Shown one piece after another: positions 46,601 to 58,058 of a DNA stretch of 64,000 bases (position 1 is its first letter; each line of letters begins with the position of its first letter). Made by a program: the position numbers and the translations under genes. A model generated the notes under the pieces. It was given only the letters and a program-made list of their open reading frames with translations. It ran no database searches and was not told the DNA's origin. Source of the DNA: Rugalucina vietnamica (lineage: Eukaryota > Mollusca > Bivalvia > Lucinida > Lucinidae); assembly GCA_964017185.1 (NCBI GenBank), contig OZ024879.1, positions 26,105,456 through 26,169,455 of the forward strand, given 5' to 3'.

Positions 46601-47788
46601 ATAGAGAAGGAAATGTGGAAACCTTAGTCGTAAATCATATTTCAATATCTCAACTTCATATCTTATATTAAGATACATCAGCCTGGGCGAAAAAGTTCAG
46701 TTTTTTTGATGTTTAAAAAGTTGAGGTCGATGCGTGTTTTGGGTTGTCGTTTTTACAATGTTTGTCCTTTCTGCGCAATCGCATTAAGGGTAAAACATGA
46801 AACCTGTTCGTTTGCTTAAGGTCGCTTTGGGGAAGTTGAAGAAGGTCGTTTCGGTCCAGACAATTAACACAACCGGTGAATACCCCTTATTCCGTTATTG
46901 TTTCCACATTTCTAGCCCAGGCATTATAACACTAGAAAAAGAATGGTATCCACATTTTCGTCTCTATATAGGGAGGTTTCCACATGTTTTAGATAAACGA
47001 CAATTCATTGGAAAGCCCAGAAATGTGGATACTTTACTATATAGGGAGGTTTCCACATTTTTTAGATATACGACAATTCATGGAAAAGCCCAGAAATGTG
47101 GATACTTTACTATATAGGGAGGTTTCCACATTTTTTGATGGGAAACCCTCACATTGTCGTATATCTAAAAAATGTGGAAACCTCCCTATATACAGTAAAG
47201 TATCCACATTTCTGGGCTTTTCCATGAATTGTCGTATATCTAAAAATGTGGAGTTACCTCCCTATATAGAAAAGTATCCACATTTCTGGGCTTTTCCATG
47301 AATTGTCGTATATCTAAAACATGTGGAAACCTCCCTATATAGAGACGAAAATGTGGATACCATTCTTTTTCTAGTGTTATTATGCCTGGGCTAGAAATGT
47401 GGAAACAATAACGGAATAAGGGGTATTCACCGGTGGTGTTAATTGTCTGGACCGAAACGACCTTCTTTAACTTCCCCAAAGCGACAACCTTTTGACATTC
47501 ACGGAATAAGGACAATCCTTGATCAGTTGTACTTGATCGAAACGACATGATCTCAAATGACCAGATCATCCTTAATGAAGCAACCAGACAAGGTTCATGT
47601 TTTACCCGAGAAAAGCCCGGAAACAGTTCTACAAAATGGCTGCTAAAGATCGCTTTACGGAGACATGCTGAATAAAAAAGGCCGACAGGAGGTTAATTTT
47701 GACTGCTTTTCCGATCTAAATATCTCTATACCAAGTTGAGATATTGATATATCATTTGTGACTAAGGTATCCACATTTTCTTCTCTAT
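46601..47788. mobile_element. Large foldback element (about 1.2 kb)
   Basis: The outer ends ATAGAGAAGGAAATGTGG and (right, inward) ATAGAGAAGAAAATGTGG both lead to CCTTAGTC and TCAATATCTCAACTT. Inner arms 46820-47140 and 47150-47480 are nearly perfect inverse copies (CGCTTTGGGGAAGTTGAAGA; AGGCATTATAACACTAGAAA). The motif GGTTTCCACATTTTT recurs in both directions. Several overlapping open frames result from the palindrome. Flanking AT may be the target duplication. Confidence 0.88.
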
Positions 47789-48005
47789 ATCCTTAGGAGC
47801 ACCAGGCATTTTACAAAATGCTCATAAAAAGGGGGTAGGGTTGGTAAATCGTCCATAAAACCATTTCTGTGAGACTTAGAAACACGCCTTATGCCTGTAT
47901 TAAAAGTAGAAAGACCGCTCTTTAACATAGTGTAAGCTGTTTTGGTTCTGCTACTGAAAGGTCACGGCGCAGGGGTCACCGTGGAAAAATCGATGCGCAC
48001 GGACT

Positions 48006-48041
<36 letters not shown>

Positions 48042-49889
48042 GATTTGATTCCCGATTTTTTCCTCCTTTCTATCTCTCTTTTTTCTCTCTTTTCTTGTGT
48101 CTTTTTTCAACCCTAGCAGTTTAGTCGCACTTGTTTGGTTTGAGCGTGGTGGCGATTCAAAGATAACAGGGTAAACTCGACCTTTTTAGCACAGAAAAAT
48201 CACGTTTTTTTCCAACTTTCTGGACCTCTTACTCGCTTGTTTGATGTACTGTGCAATTAAGCTTTATATCGGTTAAAGCCTACTTACTGGGCAATTGAAA
48301 AATATAAAAAAGATCGCACATGCTAGCTTTAACAATGCTGTGAGGGTCGATCAAAAAGTGTTTGTCAGCAATTACGCATAAATACGCTCTGGTAGTGGAA
48401 AGGATATGGAAAAGTTCTAAAACGGGTACAAATCCTAGTTTTAAGCGACATTTTCTTGTTTTGTATGCTGTTTGGTCAGTTTAAGGCCAAAATCTGGACG
48501 ATAGAGGCAAATTTTACGTTTTCACCATATCCTTAGGAGCACCAGGCATTTTACAAAATGCTCATAAAAAGGGGGTACGGTTGGTAAATCGTCCATAAAA
48601 CCATTTCTGTGAGACTTAGAAACACGCCTTATGCCTGTATTAAAAGTAGAAAGACCGCTCTTTAACATAGTGTAAGCTGTTTTGGTTCTGCTACTGAAAG
48701 GTCACGGCGCAGGGGTCACCGTGGAAAAATCGATGCGCACGGACTTCTTTTTTTTTTTTTTTTTTTTTTTGCGATTTGATTCCCGATTTTTTCCTCCTTT
48801 CTCCTCTCTTTCTATCTCTCTTTTTTCTCTCTTTTCTTGTGTCTTTTTTCAACCCTAGCAGTTTAGTCGCACTTGTTTGGTTTGAGCGTGGTGGCGATTC
48901 AAAGATAACAGGGTAAACTCGACCTTTTTAGCACAGAAAAATCACGTTTTTTTCCAACTTTCTGGACCTCTTACTCGCTTGTTTGATGTACTGTGCAATT
49001 AAGCTTTATATCGGTTAAAGCCTTCTTACTGGGCAATTGAAAAATATAAAAAAGATCGCACATGCTAGCTTTAACAATGCTGTGAGGGTCGATCAAAAAG
49101 TGTTTGTCAGCAATTACGCATAAATACGCTCTGGTAGTGGAAAGGATATGGAAAAGTTCTAAAACGGGTACAAATCCTAGTTTTAAGCGACATTTTCTTG
49201 TTTTGTATGCTGTTTGGTCAGTTTAAGGCCAAAATCTGGACGATAGAGGCAAATTTTACGTTTTCACCATATCCTTAGGAGCACCAGGCATTTTACAAAA
49301 TGCTCATAAAAAGGGGGTAGGGTTGGTAAATCGTCCATAAAACCATTTCTGTGAGACTTAGAAACACGCCTTATGCCTGTATTAAAAGTAGAAAGACCGC
49401 TCTTTAACATAGTGTAAGCTGTTTTGGTTCTGCTACTGAAAGGTCACGGCGCAGGGGTCACCGTGGAAAAATCGATGCGCACGGACTTCTTTTTTTTTTT
49501 TTTTTTTTTTTTTGCGATTTGATTCCCGATTTTTTCCTCCTTTCTCCTCTCTTTCTATCTCTCTTTTTTCTCTCTTTTCTTGTGTCTTTTTTCAACCCTA
49601 GCAGTTTAGTCGCACTTGTTTGGTTTGAGCGTGGTGGCGATTCAAAGATAACAGGGTAAACTCGACCTTTTTAGCACAGAAAAATCACGTTTTTTTCCAA
49701 CTTTCTGGACCTCTTACTCGCTTGTTTGATGTACTGTGCAATTAAGCTTTATATCGGTTAAGGCCTACTTACTGGGCAATTGAAAAATATAAAAAAGATC
49801 GCACATGCTAGCTTTAACAATGCTGTGAGGGTCGATCAAAAAGTGTTTGTCAGCAATTACGCATAAATACGCTCTGGTAGTGGAAAGGA
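47787..49889. repeat. 740-bp tandem repeat, 2.8 copies
   Basis: CCTTAGGAGCACCAGGCATT recurs at 47791, 48531 and 49273 (spacing 740 and 742). The third copy stops at GTGGAAAGGATAT. The copies are almost identical except for a poly-T run of 32, 23 and 24 bases and a short CTCCTCTCTTT difference. The unit is non-coding. It begins where the foldback element ends. Confidence 0.95.
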
Positions 49890-49937
49890 TATACGAGGAA
49901 ATCAAGGGTTCCCCTATAATACAATTGATCCACTAAC

Positions 49938-50016
49938 CTTCATATCTGTGTCTGTGTTCTTGTTGACAGGAGGTTCTGGGAACAAAGATACCCCACCCAC
50001 TGGCTTCTTTCTCTCC
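49938..50016 (-). CDS. WASHC2: WASHC2/FAM21 tail exon (26 codons)
   Basis: The acceptor GTACTGTTACAG is followed by one base completing a split proline codon, then ERKKPVGGVSLFPEPPVNKN and TDTDMK before the donor AAG/GTTAGT. The split codon fits the phase-2 donor of exon 50437-50525. KKPVGGVSLF is a FAM21 tail signature shared with exon 14985-15129. Confidence 0.9.
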
Positions 50017-50436
50017 CTGTAACAGTACAATTGACTGGAGGATGTTGATTACCCATGCAATACCAGCTGTCGTGGCATATCACACAGAAAACATGAACAA
50101 GAGGACAAATGGTCCAATATATGCTGACCAGCTAACCACTTACTAAGTTGTATTATATATATAGCTCAGCTTTAGGTTAGAATTTACCTGGTACATGTGT
50201 GTATTTGGTAAATTCCTACATTTTGTCATTTAGGTCTGAGTACACCAATAAGAAACTTCCTCATTGTCAGCAACAGGTAGCACTCTATGCACTGCCCTGT
50301 CACCTCTGGAAAATTCATGTGGGGTGCTCATGCCTTCTTCATGTATCACAATTAACCAAAATTAGCTATATCCCACAATTCAAAGCATCACTTGTGAGCT
50401 GTTAATAAGAAGTCTTGTCTGATGAGCCCTACTTAC

Positions 50437-50525
50437 GGTGACTTAGGTTTGGGTACACCAAACAAATCATCCTCCTCCTCTTCACCAAATAGTCCTGCAC
50501 TTGCTAACTTAGGCTTGGACTCAGT
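50437..50525 (-). CDS. WASHC2: WASHC2/FAM21 tail exon (29 codons) with LFa motif
   Basis: The acceptor GTGTTCCAG is followed by TESKPKLASAG, LFGEEEEDDLFGVPKPKS and two bases before a strong donor, CC/GTAAGT. The LF-acidic-LF motif is complete. The phase-0 start agrees with exon 51945-52056 and the phase-2 end with exon 49938-50016. Confidence 0.92.
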
Positions 50526-50947
50526 CTGGAACACAGTGAAATCAGTGAGCTCAAGGAATTGGTAGGATCAACTTATCACTAATTGTTTCGTAAATGACAT
50601 AATGGTCTGTTTAAGTCATTATTTAGCTTTTTTTAAACAAGTCTGGGTGCAAATAACATCTTTAAAAGGAGACAGAGCAAGTTTTAAATGCTTTTCACAT
50701 ACACACAAAAAAAGAAATATTGAGATCTCAGCGAAGTAGATAACAATGCCTACTGTGTATGTACGCACCATTTTTCACTTTGAACGCATAAAAAACTCAC
50801 ACCTGTGAGTACCATGTACAGAGTAAAACTCAGTGGTACACATACAGTTTTCGGTTTTACGCCTACTCAGATATAAATACCTTTAAAATTGTCACAAAAT
50901 GACACTTTTTCAACTAGTTTTGTCTGGCTGCTCTGTCAACAATCGGT

Positions 50948-51944
50948 TTGCTGGTTTTACCTTGTTTTGAGCAGGTTTCAGAGTAGTTTTGCTGGTGTTA
51001 CCTCGTTTTGAGCAGGTTTCAGAGTAGTTTTGCTGGTGTTACCTCGTTTTGAACAGATTAAGGAGTAGTTTTGCTGGTGTTACCTTGTTTTGAACAGATT
51101 AAGGAGTAGGTTTGCTGGTGTTACCTTGTTTTGAACAGATTAAGAAGTAGTTTTGCTGGTGTTACCTTGTTTTGAACAAATTAAGGAGTAGGTTTGCTGG
51201 TGTTACCTTGTTTTGAACAGATTAAGGAGTAGTTTTGCTGGTGTTACCTTGTTTTGAACAGATTAAGGAGTAGGTTTGCTGGTGTTACCTTGTTTTGAAC
51301 AGATTAAGGAGTAGGTTTGCTGGTGTTACCTTGTTTTGAACAGATTAAGGAGTAGGTTTGCTGGTGTTACCTCGTTTTGAACAGATTAAGGAGTAGGTTT
51401 GCTGGTGTTACCTCGTTTTGAACAGATTAAGGAGTAGTTTTGCTGGTGTTACCTCGTTTTGAACAGATTAAGGAGTAGTTTTGCTGATGTTACCTTGTTT
51501 TGAACAGATAAAGGAGTAGGTTTGCTGGTGTTACCTTGTTTTGAACAGATTAAGAAGTAGTTTTGCTGGTGTTACCTTGTTTTGAACAGATTAAGGAGTA
51601 GTTTTGCTGGTGTTACCTTGTTTTGAACAGATTAAGGAGTAGGTTTGCTGGTGTTACCTTGTTTTGAACAGATTAAGAAGTAGTTTTGCTGGTGTTATCT
51701 TGTTTTGAACAGATTAAGGAGTAGGTTTGCTGGTGTTACCTTGTTTTGAACAGATTAAGGAGTAGTTTTGCTGGTGCTACCTTGTTTTGAACAGATTAAG
51801 GAGTAGGTTTGCTGGTGTTACCTTGTTTTGAACAGATTAAGGAGTAGTTTTGCTGGTGTTACCTTGTTTTGAACAGATTAAGGAGTAGTTTTGCTGGTGT
51901 TACCTTGTTTTGAACAGATTAAGGAGTAGGTTTGCTGGTGTTAC
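50948..51944 (-). repeat. 41-bp minisatellite derived from an exon end and its 5' splice site (about 24 units)
   Basis: On the minus strand the unit is ACCTACTCCTTAATCTGTTC then AAAACAAG/GTAACACCAGCAA. The neighbouring exon ends ACCTACTCCTAAACCTGCTC AAAACAAG/GTAACACCAGC-like, so the repeat was copied from this exon-intron border. CCTAAACCTGCT has become CCTTAATCTGTT, which gives an in-frame TAA. The period is not a multiple of 3. Almost all units keep AACAAG/GTAACA. Confidence 0.95.
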
Positions 51945-52056
51945 CTTGTTTTGAGCAGGTTTAGGAGTAGGTTTACTAGCAAAGAGGTCCTCCTCCTCCT
52001 CATCTCCTCCAAACAGTGAACTACCACCACCAGGCTTCTTCACTGCTGATGTAATG
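51945..52056 (-). CDS. WASHC2: WASHC2/FAM21 tail exon (37 codons) with LFa motif; most 5' exon placed
   Basis: The acceptor TTATATTCAG is followed by one base of a split codon, then ITSAVKKPGGGSSLFGGDEE and EEDLFASKPTPKPAQNK, ending AAG/GTAACA. SLFGGDEEEEDLF is an LFa motif. The exon starts needing two bases from a previous exon, which I could not find in the window. The N-terminal head domain, which binds the other WASH subunits, must lie to the right of the window or in exons I missed. The donor is followed directly by the 41-bp array, which repeats it. Confidence 0.9.
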
Positions 52057-53470
52057 CTGAATATAAAATATATACAAAGATCATAGGAAGTGTGTGGATG
52101 TATGAGCTGCTTAAAAAAAGGACATTGGTATCATGTTACAGACTGAATAAGTTTATTATCAAGCTCATGACAAACATTTCTGGTCCAAGTTTCTATGAAG
52201 CTTTCAAACCATATTAGTAAAGCTGAACATTCTCTTTGTTTTCAAGCCAGACACATAGTGGATACAGCAGCAGTCTGCTTATTAATGGCAATTTGTTCTT
52301 GTCTCGATCCCCACAGGGATAAAGACAATTAGATTCAGAGTTTGTTTTTTCAAAATACAAGGTACAAGATTTCTTGAATCATGGAATGGCTCACCGCGCA
52401 CTGTAGGTCTCCTCGGCCTAGTAGTGTGTTTAGATGTGCAAAAATAGATACAATTCACTCATGTTACTACCGGTCCTAGCGGGGACTCATGCATAGAAAA
52501 TTTCCCCCAAAATGTGGAAATTTTTGATAATCTAATTCTTGATTTCTATAAAGTTAGTTTTTCATTATTCATCTTATTGTAATGTACAACGACTAGGCGG
52601 ATTTATTGATTGGGTTGCACTTGATTTATCGTTACATAAAACTTATACAAGACAAGAACATACAAAATGACGAGTCGTTTCGGACCTAGCAATAAGCATA
52701 AAACATTACCTCGCTCTTTGTTTGGAATGAGCAAAATCGAAATACTGCATCAAATTACTTTTAGGCATGACCATGTGCAAATGTTTAACATTTGTATCAT
52801 AAAAATGTTTTTGTTATGCACTGTAAATTATACTGTCTTTAAAGTCAAACTTTGTAATGCACATTTTAAGTAGTTAAATAAGTATAAATGACTTTATGCC
52901 TATAAAATGCAACTGTCTTCATTTGCTCACTGCCGATTGAATGTCACAGTAACCGGCTTACTGTCTGTATGGAACCATAGCTCTTAGTCTGTATTCTGTA
53001 GCACTGGATCTCAGTAGACTGAATGTTCCTGAATTCTGTGAGTTACTGATTATGAGTTAGAACTGATATTTTTTATGAAAATTATTTTGAACTTAAAGTT
53101 GAACAGAACTCGTGCTCTGTAACAGTGCACTGGAGATTATTGTGCTCCTTAACACTGTGCATCTCTTGGTATAATGCAACTTAAAATGAACACATAAAAA
53201 TACTCAATCTGAATCAGAACTCTTGTTCTGAAAGAGTGCACTGGAGATTATTGTGCTCCATAACACTGTGTTACTGACCCATATAGTTATATACGGCGAT
53301 ATTCGGTATTCTCTAATCGGTATTCGCTATACTTATATAGCCTATAGAGTTTGTTATGAACCATGTGCCGACTTTGCTATGGGCCGAGTTGTCCAGTTAC
53401 CAAAAATATAGGTTGTCCGTCGCTGACCCAAGGCTATATATAAGGACATGTATGAAAGTATTTGAGTATA
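52057..53470. other. Intronic or upstream sequence, little recognised
   Basis: Only a short duplication is clear: blocks with AACTCGTGCTCTGTAACAGT and the related AACTCTTGTTCTGAAAGAGT, each followed by GCACTGGAGATTATTGTGCT, at about 53107 and 53217. At 53480-53520 there is an end fragment of the GCTCACCTGAG family (GTGAACGTTTACAAGACC). Confidence 0.5.
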
Positions 53471-53622
53471 TACCACATTTCAGGTGAACGTTTACAAGAC
53501 CATTGATCATCTGGTTTATAAAATCCTTCACACATACACTCTAACACACTCTGAATCTGAATAGTTTACAGGTGACATGCCAAATGACATTATTTCACCA
53601 GGGGGTTCGGATGGGGGAGAAA

Positions 53623-54093
53623 TTAGTCCCTTGAACGCACGAGTGAAGCGAACTTGGACACACAGTCATCAGTCATTTCAGCAGAGGAGATAAGTGAATC
53701 AGGGAGATCATTCCAGTCCCTGATAGTCTGTGGAAAGAAACTACTTTTGTATGCTTCTTTGCTAGCTGAAGGTATCTGAAAAGCCAAAGAGTGTTGATTT
53801 CTACAACGCCTATTCTTTGGGATAAGGTCATCTGTGGGTATTCTGGCTTTACCCTTTAGACCTTTGTATAGCAATATAAGTCTACTATCCTTCCTCCTTT
53901 TCTTAAGAGATTCCCATTTCAGTTGACCTAAAATGCCAGTCATTATCCCAGTTTCAAAAACATAATTTCCCGTCACAAACCTTGCCGCACGATTTTGGAC
54001 CTTTTCCAGTTCTTCCTGGAGGCCATGAGTGTGAGGGTCCCAAACTGAGCTTCCACATTCCAAGACCGGCAGCACCAGTCCTTTATAAGCTGA
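53623..54093 (-). pseudogene. Non-LTR retrotransposon (LINE) relic, reverse-transcriptase C-terminal part
   Basis: An open frame of about 156 codons on the minus strand starts after a stop (TAG) near 54094. AYKGLVLPVLECGSSVWDPH, VQNRAARFVTGNY, LKWESLKKRRKDSRLILLYK and FFPQTIRDWNDLPDSL form the usual order at the end of Jockey/CR1-like reverse transcriptases. The catalytic core (YADD) is missing, so it is 5'-truncated and inactive. Its 3' side has AGTGTGTTAGAGTGTATGTG near 53530. Confidence 0.88.
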
Positions 54094-54816
54094 CTAGTTA
54101 GAGATTCACCACGAGGGCCAAATAACTAACTAAATGTTATGAACCACTGCAGAAGCTGAGGGTGAGGTTATGGCCATGTAAAACCGGTTTAAGCCCGCCA
54201 GTAACTTTGTGTTACTGATCGTTCCAAGTCGATACTTCTGTGGTGGTTCTTTTTGTTTTATGTCTTGGTGTTTGGAAATTTTTTGTGCTGTTGGCGCCTT
54301 ATGTATGTTTTCATATTTTTAGTTAAGTTAAGGTAACTGAGTGGCCACCTATTGGGAAAATAGCTGCTCATTCGGCTTACGATATGTTTCATGGTATAAG
54401 TACCTGACTGTTAGTTTGGTTTTTTCCCACCTCGGTTTTTGGAGTGGGAATCTTTTTCTGATTGCGCCTTTTCCTGATCTTTGCCTACTTGTACCTTTCT
54501 TTCACATCACTGCCCAGGTCTATTTAAACAGTTTGTTTAAAATGCAATGATAACCTTGCAGTGTTAGGTACATAGAACCCAATCAATTTATATTTACACT
54601 TCTGGTATAACTCCTTACAAATTGATCAACACGGGCGAGACTTTCCTTTTAAAAGGAAACTTTATTTACACTACGTTGCTTGACCAAATTTAGAGATATT
54701 TCTATCAAACTATCAGGTAATTGAAATTTGAAGACAAACTTGTAGCCAGTGTGTGTTAATTTCCTATTGTTGACTACGCACTGTATAGCACAAACCTGTT
54801 AGCTTTAGGTTTTGTC
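54094..54816. other. Unassigned sequence
   Basis: Contains a GTAAAACCGGTTTAAGCCCG block and a short plus-strand open frame without family resemblance. Possibly a further repeat; ends not defined. Confidence 0.35.
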
Positions 54817-55095
54817 ATGGAGGAAAACAAGGCATCATCAGGTTCCTCTGTAAACAGGCTGTCTTTTGATTGGCCAGATGACATCTTCGCAGCTGATGAT
54901 TTGGAGCCTCCTGATTGGTCAGATTTCAAACTTCCACTGCGAGACTTGTCTCCTTCTGACCAATCATTGTCCTCCTACAATTATGAGGAGCAATTAGGAA
55001 AATCGCAAGTAGCTAAGATATTGAACAATATCTTAAGTTGGCATTCACTTCGAATAGCTACCAAGATTCATGTTCACATTCTTTCTTTTTTCTGA
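54817..55095 (+). CDS. Unrecognised open frame, possible first exon
   Basis: 92 codons from ATG: MEENKASSGSSVNRLSFDW, then an acidic segment (PDDIFAADDLEPPDWSDFKL), PLRDLSPSDQSLSSYN, and a basic end. The first 60 residues look protein-like with repeated aromatic-acidic spacing. The last 20 (ATKIHVHILSFF) may be read-through into intron. Three ATTGG/CCAAT motifs lie within it. No family is recognised. It could be the first exon of a plus-strand gene or a transposon ORF fragment. Confidence 0.3.
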   Translation: MEENKASSGSSVNRLSFDWPDDIFAADDLEPPDWSDFKLPLRDLSPSDQSLSSYNYEEQLGKSQVAKILNNILSWHSLRIATKIHVHILSFF

Positions 55096-55384
55096 TGATC
55101 CTTGTAACATTTTGTCTTCAGTTATCCAGAGTTATAGTTCTGCAAGAATCTTGTGTTCAGCACATTGTCTCATGTTGGTTAATAATCCAATGAGATTTCA
55201 GGAAGATCTTAAACAGTTTTCAAGTTAAAGAGCGGACATGATTTATGACAGATGCACAGACAGACAAATGGACAGACAGACAGACAGATAGATAGATGAC
55301 CCAGGCAAACACAATACGTCTCCGACCCCTAAACGGGGGAGACATAATTATCATTTTGCTAATTTTAACTTTTTTTAGAAAAAT

Positions 55385-56110
55385 TAACTAGAAATTGGCT
55401 GCAAGCAAGGCTTTTCAGTATACCCTCTGCAAAATTAGCGGAAGCTCGCAAATAACTTCCTAAGTCAAACAGGCAGAAAATTTGTCAATAGATATCTTTT
55501 CAGCATTATAATCCTTTGTAATTACATCCTTGGTATGTCTGTCATATGTCTGTAAGATATTAAAAGAATATACTGAAAGCTCTAGGAAAGGTTGATTTCA
55601 CTGTATGCACTACTGACCTTTATCATGAGAAATTGTCAAAAATTGGCCAAGTTCAAACAGCTATTAATTTGTCAAAAATATACTTTTCAGCATAAATATT
55701 CTTCATGCACATCTGCAATTTATCTGGAACAAATCTGCAAAGAATTAATTTGATTTCACTAAGTATGCACTACTAACCATTCTTGTATTTAAGCAAGTAT
55801 CTTAAATTTGCTATGTCAAAAATGCTGTAAATTTGTAAAAAATGATTTTTTTCAGCATGATAATTCTTTATGCACATCTGCAATATGTCTGTAACATATC
55901 TGCAAAGTACTGAAAAGGAATACTGAAAGCCCTAGGAGGAGTTTTCACAAAGTACCGTAAGCACTACCAATCATTATTGAAAAGTAGCAATTATCGAAAA
56001 TTTGCTAAGTAAACAATGCTGTAAAATTGTCAAATAGGATTTTTTTCACCATGATAATTCTTCATGCACATCTGCAATATATCTGAAACATATCTACAAA
56101 GTATTTAAGG
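55385..56110 (+). mobile_element. Dispersed element with about 160-bp internal units, copy 1
   Basis: Starts AACTAGAAATTGGCTGCAAG. Blocks TTTTCAGCATNATAATNCTT, CATGCACATCTGCAATAT and GTATGCACTAC recur about four times. The copy at 61811-62280 has the same start and order. A preceding GACAGACAGACAGATAGATA microsatellite with CGTCTCCGACCCCTAAACGG is at 55260-55345. Resembles pearl-type bivalve elements. Confidence 0.75.
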
Positions 56111-58058
56111 TTGGACTGCTGACTGTTTGGGTTTTTCGGAGTTAAAAAAAAAATCAACTATAATTGCAGATACCATATAATGGGAAAATTCCGCGTCACC
56201 CAATTTTTGCTGAATTTCGCGATAGGTCTTGATCCGCCAAATTTAAAAGGCAGTGGCTAGAGATACGGGCCCATATCCCTAGCCAATATAGGCTAAAGAT
56301 ACGGGCATGTATCCCCAGCCAATACTGGCTAAAGATACGGCTCTGTAGGATTAGCCTTTCCTATAGGGATTGGCTAGTCGTACAGCCTTATTTTATAGAA
56401 CCAATTACTCTTTATAATTAGAGTATCTTTTCTCTTAAAATTTGCAGCATTTTCAATTGAAGAATTGGCCTTTGAAAATCCATTACATTTTGACTAGAAT
56501 ACAAAGTTAATGATAACTGCGTGTTTCGTTTTGTGCTTAGCCTTAGTATAAATCATCTTGATTCAACTCTATGGCTTTATTGAAGTGAATACATTAAATT
56601 TTATGTATTACTTTAGTTATGGAATGTTACGCAATACACATGTAACTGTTATATCATTAGTTACACACTGTTTTAAAACACTATTGTTTTTACGTTTTAT
56701 TTTTTTTCACTTACTTACTTAATGGAGATAGATGTCAAGCTAGGCATATCTACTTAGCTATCAGTGTAAACGCTATACCTTATCATACCCCACAAGTAGG
56801 TCATCCATGATTCATTGATTGTAAGAGAGGCTGAGCTATTAATACACCCACTGCTAACAGGATTGAATATAATATGTGCTATTAATAGTACCCATTCATT
56901 TACAATCACTGTACAGTTTTAAATGCACGCTGCATGGACATGAAAAGATAAAACTTTATAAACTTTCTGCTGTTGCAACCAAAAATATTCTAGATTTATG
57001 TTGGTGTGAAACTTTTGCATTGCTACCTAACTTAGATGCATTAAATCTGCATTACATTCTGACTGCATCAGAAAAATCTTGTTTTTCATTACAAAATTAA
57101 TGATTCTGTCTGGTTTAGAGGGTACCAAGAGGATATTTTTGGCTAGTTAGCATTTTCAGTATACATATGCTATCACTGGAAAATTGCAATCTCCCTGGAT
57201 TACCCCTTCTAAGAAATTATGCCAAACAAAATTTTTCCATGAGTTGTACACAAAGAAATTGGTTGGGTGACCTTTGTTTGATCTCATTTCAGCCAATCCT
57301 GGTAGGTATAACTTTGGCTGGGAGGGAACATAATGATAAAATCATGATTTAAGAGTGACTTTTTGTAAACTTTCCCACGCTTATGCTTAAAACAATGGTC
57401 TAGGAGGAGGGGTTTTCCAGGCTGATGAACATGCCAAAATATGCAGGGTCAAACTTACAAAAATGATGATTCCCTTTGGTTTAAGATGCAATTCAGTAAA
57501 TGTTTACTGGAAATGAACTCTTAAAATACATACAACTATGTTTCTAGTTTAATAAACACATTCATTGCATAGATTTAAGAGATAATGAAATAAAGAAAAT
57601 GTTTAATCATTGATAATCAGCTTCAGCTAGCATCAATTACTATGATGTCACACAGACTCAACCAATGAGGCAGTGAACTATAATGTATGCTCACAAAATA
57701 CTATCACTGCTGCATGTGTTTTAGGGTCAGATTTATTTGATATTGATTTTTCGTCTGTTTCTCAGCCAAATAAAAGGTAAATTCGTCTGCTTTAGCATGG
57801 TGGTGGCGCTGATTCATGATTTTTGCGGGAAAAGAGATAAAGTTACATTTCAGCTAGATAGCTTGATAACTGTATGCCAATCTGCTTCTTAGACGCCGAC
57901 TCTCTAGTGGTGGGTGAAAGCCAGCGCAGTTCTTGACGTTCTGTCGATAAATACCCTGTGAAACCACCGTGCCCGGAAGGTGACAGTCAAACCATTTGTA
58001 CATACCGATGCAGGAACAATTGATAGTTTTTTTTTTTCTCAATAATTGATAGTTTTTA

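Noticed and set aside
46085..47569. Several overlapping frames of 60-113 codons
   Set aside because: They are mirror frames of a palindrome or lie in a dispersed repeat whose other copy does not keep the frame.
50948..51944. 41-bp repeats as additional coding units
   Set aside because: They carry TAA in frame and the period is not a multiple of three.
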